Under the pieces are notes generated by a model that saw only the letters and a list, made by a program, of their open reading frames with translations, had not been told where the DNA came from and did no database searches. This document shows positions 15,380 to 17,397 of a DNA stretch of 17,397 nt, piece after piece. Numbering within the stretch: position 1 is the first letter of the stretch; each line of letters begins with the position of its first letter. Source of the stretch: Candidatus Opitulatrix roisinitermitis (lineage in GTDB: Bacteria; Actinomycetota; Actinomycetes; Actinomycetales; Bifidobacteriaceae). The stretch spans positions 1 to 17,397 of the forward strand of contig JAITSD010000085.1 in assembly GCA_031288055.1 (NCBI GenBank), written 5' to 3'. The translations under genes and the position numbers were made by a program.

Positions 15380-15408
15380 TTGACATATAACTTTTTTAGG
15401 TAGATACT
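15380..15408 (+). promoter_or_regulatory. Promoter of the WXG100/T7SS cluster
   Basis: A perfect TTGACA (15380-15385), a 17-bp spacer and GATACT (15403-15408) form the best sigma-A-like promoter in the window. It leaves a short leader with a ribosome binding site, GAAAGGA (15431-15437), 4 nt before ATG 15442. It gives the cluster transcription independent of guaAB. Confidence 0.6.
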
Positions 15409-15441
15409 AGGTGTGTAAAGTATTTTTTTAGAAAGGAAATT

Positions 15442-15732
15442 ATGAATATAAATGTATCTTATGAACAGTTACAATTGGCAGCGGCCAATATTAGTCAGGG
15501 GCGAGATTCTATATATAATGAACTAGATATTTTAAAAAATAGAATTGAAGAATTAGTTTCTAGTGGTTTTGTGACAGATCAAGCTTCTGGGGTTTTTCAT
15601 GAAGCTTTTAATAGATTTTCCACTGGTGCTAGATCCACAATTCAAGGTTTGGACGAAGTTATTAGATTTTTGCGGGCAGCTGAGCAAACTTTAAAGGATA
15701 CCGATGCTCAACTGGCAGCTTCTTTAAAATAA
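15442..15732 (+). CDS. WXG100-family type VII secretion protein (GFVTD type)
   Basis: Small helical-hairpin proteins of this family (EsxA/EsxB relatives, about 100 residues) are exported by ESX/type VII systems, usually as dimers, and often act as partners of larger substrates. The 96 residues form two helices predicted around residues 5-37 and 50-92. The turn reads SGFVTDQASGVFHEAFNRF, so the canonical W-x-G is replaced by the GFVTDxAS version seen in many actinobacterial members. The second helix carries the family-typical ARSTIQGLDEVIRFL and ends KDTDAQLAASL. There is no signal peptide, as expected. No C-terminal YxxxD/E motif is seen here. It is first in the cluster, behind a strong promoter and ribosome binding site. 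A 65-bp gap separates it from the next gene. Confidence 0.83.
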   Translation: MNINVSYEQLQLAAANISQGRDSIYNELDILKNRIEELVSSGFVTDQASGVFHEAFNRFSTGARSTIQGLDEVIRFLRAAEQTLKDTDAQLAASLK

Positions 15733-15797
15733 ATTGTAGATATTTAATTTAAAGTCGTTATAAATAATTATTTTTTAGCTTAAATAATATTGAGTAA

Positions 15798-16064
15798 ATG
15801 ATATTAGATAGTCAAATAATTTATAATAAAGCTTTTACACTAAGGCAAATGGCTGATAATTTAGTCAATAATGCAAATATAGCTTATAATTCTTTATCTG
15901 GTGTTAAGTGGAAAGGAGATGCTGGTTCGCAATTTTTTAAACAATTAGATATTTATTATTATCAAATTAAATCTGTGACTAATTATATATATAAAACTAG
16001 CGATTTAGTTTTACAACACGCGGCCAAAGTCAATTATAATAATGGATTGCAAAGCGGTTCATGA
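15798..16064 (+). CDS. WXG-like small protein, probable T7SS partner
   Basis: An 88-residue, largely helical protein with a true W-x-G turn, VKWKGDAGSQFF (Trp38, Gly40), between two helices. This fits the WXG100/EsxA-like fold, though the sequence is divergent and the family call is by pattern. Near the end of helix two, Tyr65-KTS-Asp69 fits the YxxxD/E motif known from mycobacterial T7SS substrates, but it may be chance. No Shine-Dalgarno is seen; TAATAT lies 7 nt before the ATG, so a further leaderless start is possible but weakly supported in such AT-rich DNA. Its stop overlaps the start of the next gene by 4 nt (ATGA), which indicates translational coupling. It could pair with the GFVTD protein or chaperone the large protein downstream. 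Confidence 0.65.
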   Translation: MILDSQIIYNKAFTLRQMADNLVNNANIAYNSLSGVKWKGDAGSQFFKQLDIYYYQIKSVTNYIYKTSDLVLQHAAKVNYNNGLQSGS

Positions 16065-16525
16065 GTTATAAAATAAAATGTGAAGCTTGGACTAACCAAG
16101 CTAAGTTAGAAATGTCAGGCGATATATATGATAATGGCGAAATATCTATGTTTATGTCGGCTTATGGTGAGGATTATCCAAACGGTATAGAAAGACAAAC
16201 CACCAATTCTTATGAGACAGTTATAAACTTTTATCGACAGGCCTATGAAAAAGTCCTTTTTAGTGATGACATAGAACTAACTGAGGAAATAGATGATAAT
16301 TTAGCTAATTTACAATACCCCAAGGGTATGTTTTTTGCTGTTTATAATTCTGATGAAACTAAAAATCCAGCCATTCGTTGTTTTTTACAAGCCTTAACTG
16401 GTAAATGGTTTCAACTAATTGTCAAAAGTGATAGTCAGCATTCATTAATAAAGTCCTCACCGGATGACATGAAATTAATTTTTTATTCAGCTGTCCAATC
16501 AGGTAGGTTTGTTGATGCTATATGA
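16061..16525 (+). CDS. Hypothetical 154-residue protein of the T7SS cluster
   Basis: I recognise no family. The protein is acidic and cytoplasmic-looking, with no signal peptide or membrane segment. It appears to be mixed alpha/beta (IKCEAWTNQAKLEMSG; ETVINFYRQAYEKVLF; an acidic stretch SDDIELTEEIDD; then GMFFAVYN, IRCFLQALTGKWFQLIVK). It overlaps the upstream WXG-like gene by 4 nt (ATGA) and the downstream large gene by 11 nt, so it is translated together with them. Position between a WXG-like protein and a large putative substrate fits a dedicated chaperone, adaptor or immunity protein, but that is inference from context only. Confidence 0.6.
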   Translation: MSYKIKCEAWTNQAKLEMSGDIYDNGEISMFMSAYGEDYPNGIERQTTNSYETVINFYRQAYEKVLFSDDIELTEEIDDNLANLQYPKGMFFAVYNSDETKNPAIRCFLQALTGKWFQLIVKSDSQHSLIKSSPDDMKLIFYSAVQSGRFVDAI

Positions 16526-17397
16526 TACAGAATTAAAAGTATCTTATATTGATTTAGATTTTGCCATTCAAAAAATTAATGCTTTAAAATTTGTTTGTCA
16601 AGATAGTGTCAATATAAATAAATCTGTTTTGTCTAATAGCACAATGGCTTTGTCGCAATGGCAAAGCCCTTATTCTTATAATTTAGTATATGACAGTATA
16701 GCTAATAATAATTATGAATTAAATAATTTAGTAAATGAATTATCGGTTTTAGTTAATAAAATTAATTTAGCTATTGAAAAATATCAAACCCAAGAAAAAG
16801 CCATGTCGCTTATTATGTCAAAAGCTTTAAATGGTCTACCGCTTAATTTTTTAGGTTGTGTTTTAATTTCAGCAGTCGGTACAGCTGAGGCGATTATAAA
16901 TAATATTGGTGAAATGTTATTTGATAAAGAGGGTTTACAAGCCTGGGATAATTTTACATATGATATGAGCCAAAAAATTATTGATTTAGGCCATAAAGTT
17001 CCTTTAAATATTGAGCTTTTATCTCAAAGTTTGAGTTTAATAATTAAGGCTGGTGGTTTTATAGATGAATCGGTTTTGTCACTAGTTTCAAAGCATACTT
17101 TGTTACAATTAGAAAATCAAACTGCTAATTACGATAAATCAATACCAGCCGATATAGTACCGCTATATAAAAAACCAGCTAACTTAACAGAATTAGCTTA
17201 TAAAGTTGGTTCTATGCAATCATATACTTTTGACGGCACAACTAATTTTCAAATTATGGTGAAATCTGGTAATCCACCATCTTTTACAATTATTTTACCT
17301 CCCACAACTGGTTGGTATGAAGTAAATGGATGGCCGGAAAATTTTAATATTATGAGCGGTAATTCAAATTTAGTCCAGCTGGCAAAAACAGCTTTAG
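16515..17397 (+). CDS. Large putative T7SS substrate, 3' end outside window
   Basis: The frame runs open from ATG 16515 to the window end (294 residues seen). It overlaps the previous gene by 11 nt and no other nearby start works, since the ATG at 16522 stops at once. Residues 1-100 are helical, with a WXG-like turn SQWQSP at Trp49. A hydrophobic stretch follows (about 108-130), then helices to about 205. From about residue 238 the pattern changes to beta-strand-like sequence: FQIMVKSGNPPSFTIILPP, then TTGWYEVNGWPENFNIMSGN and VQLAKTAL. This resembles the start of the alpha/beta-hydrolase-like domain found in actinobacterial WXG-fused proteins ('IPGTxxW...NP...M'), but the catalytic region would lie beyond the window. 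I infer an exported substrate with an N-terminal WXG-like targeting domain. The enzymatic guess is tentative. Confidence 0.6.
   Translation, partial: MLYDTELKVSYIDLDFAIQKINALKFVCQDSVNINKSVLSNSTMALSQWQSPYSYNLVYDSIANNNYELNNLVNELSVLVNKINLAIEKYQTQEKAMSLIMSKALNGLPLNFLGCVLISAVGTAEAIINNIGEMLFDKEGLQAWDNFTYDMSQKIIDLGHKVPLNIELLSQSLSLIIKAGGFIDESVLSLVSKHTLLQLENQTANYDKSIPADIVPLYKKPANLTELAYKVGSMQSYTFDGTTNFQIMVKSGNPPSFTIILPPTTGWYEVNGWPENFNIMSGNSNLVQLAKTAL

Overview
The window looks like a piece of chromosome from an AT-rich actinobacterium. GC content is about one third or less by eye. The taxonomic signal comes from several places. The leucyl-tRNA synthetase is of the long actinobacterial type. The xylose isomerase is the short actinobacterial class. 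The WXG100 protein belongs to the actinobacterial 'GFVTDxAS' type. Three genes have a TANNNT -10 box exactly 6 nt before the ATG, as expected for the leaderless mRNAs common in this phylum. So low a GC content is unusual for the phylum and may point to a host-associated or streamlined lineage. I cannot name the genus.

Layout, left to right. (1) 1-1500: 3' part of a BspA/DUF285-type leucine-rich-repeat protein. (2) 1593-6600, + strand: rpsT (bS20 with a long C-terminal tail), leuS, a FemAB/FemX-type peptidoglycan-bridge aminoacyltransferase, and a thiamine pyrophosphokinase whose last codons form a strong hairpin. (3) 6640-7759, - strand: two tandem paralogous secreted proteins of unknown function, beside a G9 tract, with palindromes and an inverted-repeat-bounded segment upstream. 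(4) 8019-12196, - strand: a xylose module transcribed xylA, xylB, sugar/H+ symporter. (5) 12197-12537: divergent intergenic region with a candidate xyl operator, a 16-codon ORF with a good ribosome binding site, and the guaA promoter. (6) 12538-15272, + strand: guaA and guaB, a two-gene GMP operon; the GuaB lacks its CBS domains. (7) 15380-17397, + strand: a type VII secretion (ESX/WXG100) substrate cluster with its own promoter: a WXG100 protein, a WXG-like partner, a small unknown protein and the start of a large protein. The last three are linked by overlapping reading frames.

The genes fall into housekeeping functions (translation, purine, thiamine cofactor, cell wall), a self-contained xylose uptake and isomerisation/phosphorylation pathway, and three surface or secreted systems: the BspA-like protein, the paired secreted proteins and the T7SS module. 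The most likely undescribed biology is in the T7SS module (15442-17397) and the paired secreted proteins (6640-7759). I saw no tRNA, rRNA, CRISPR array, transposase or phage gene.
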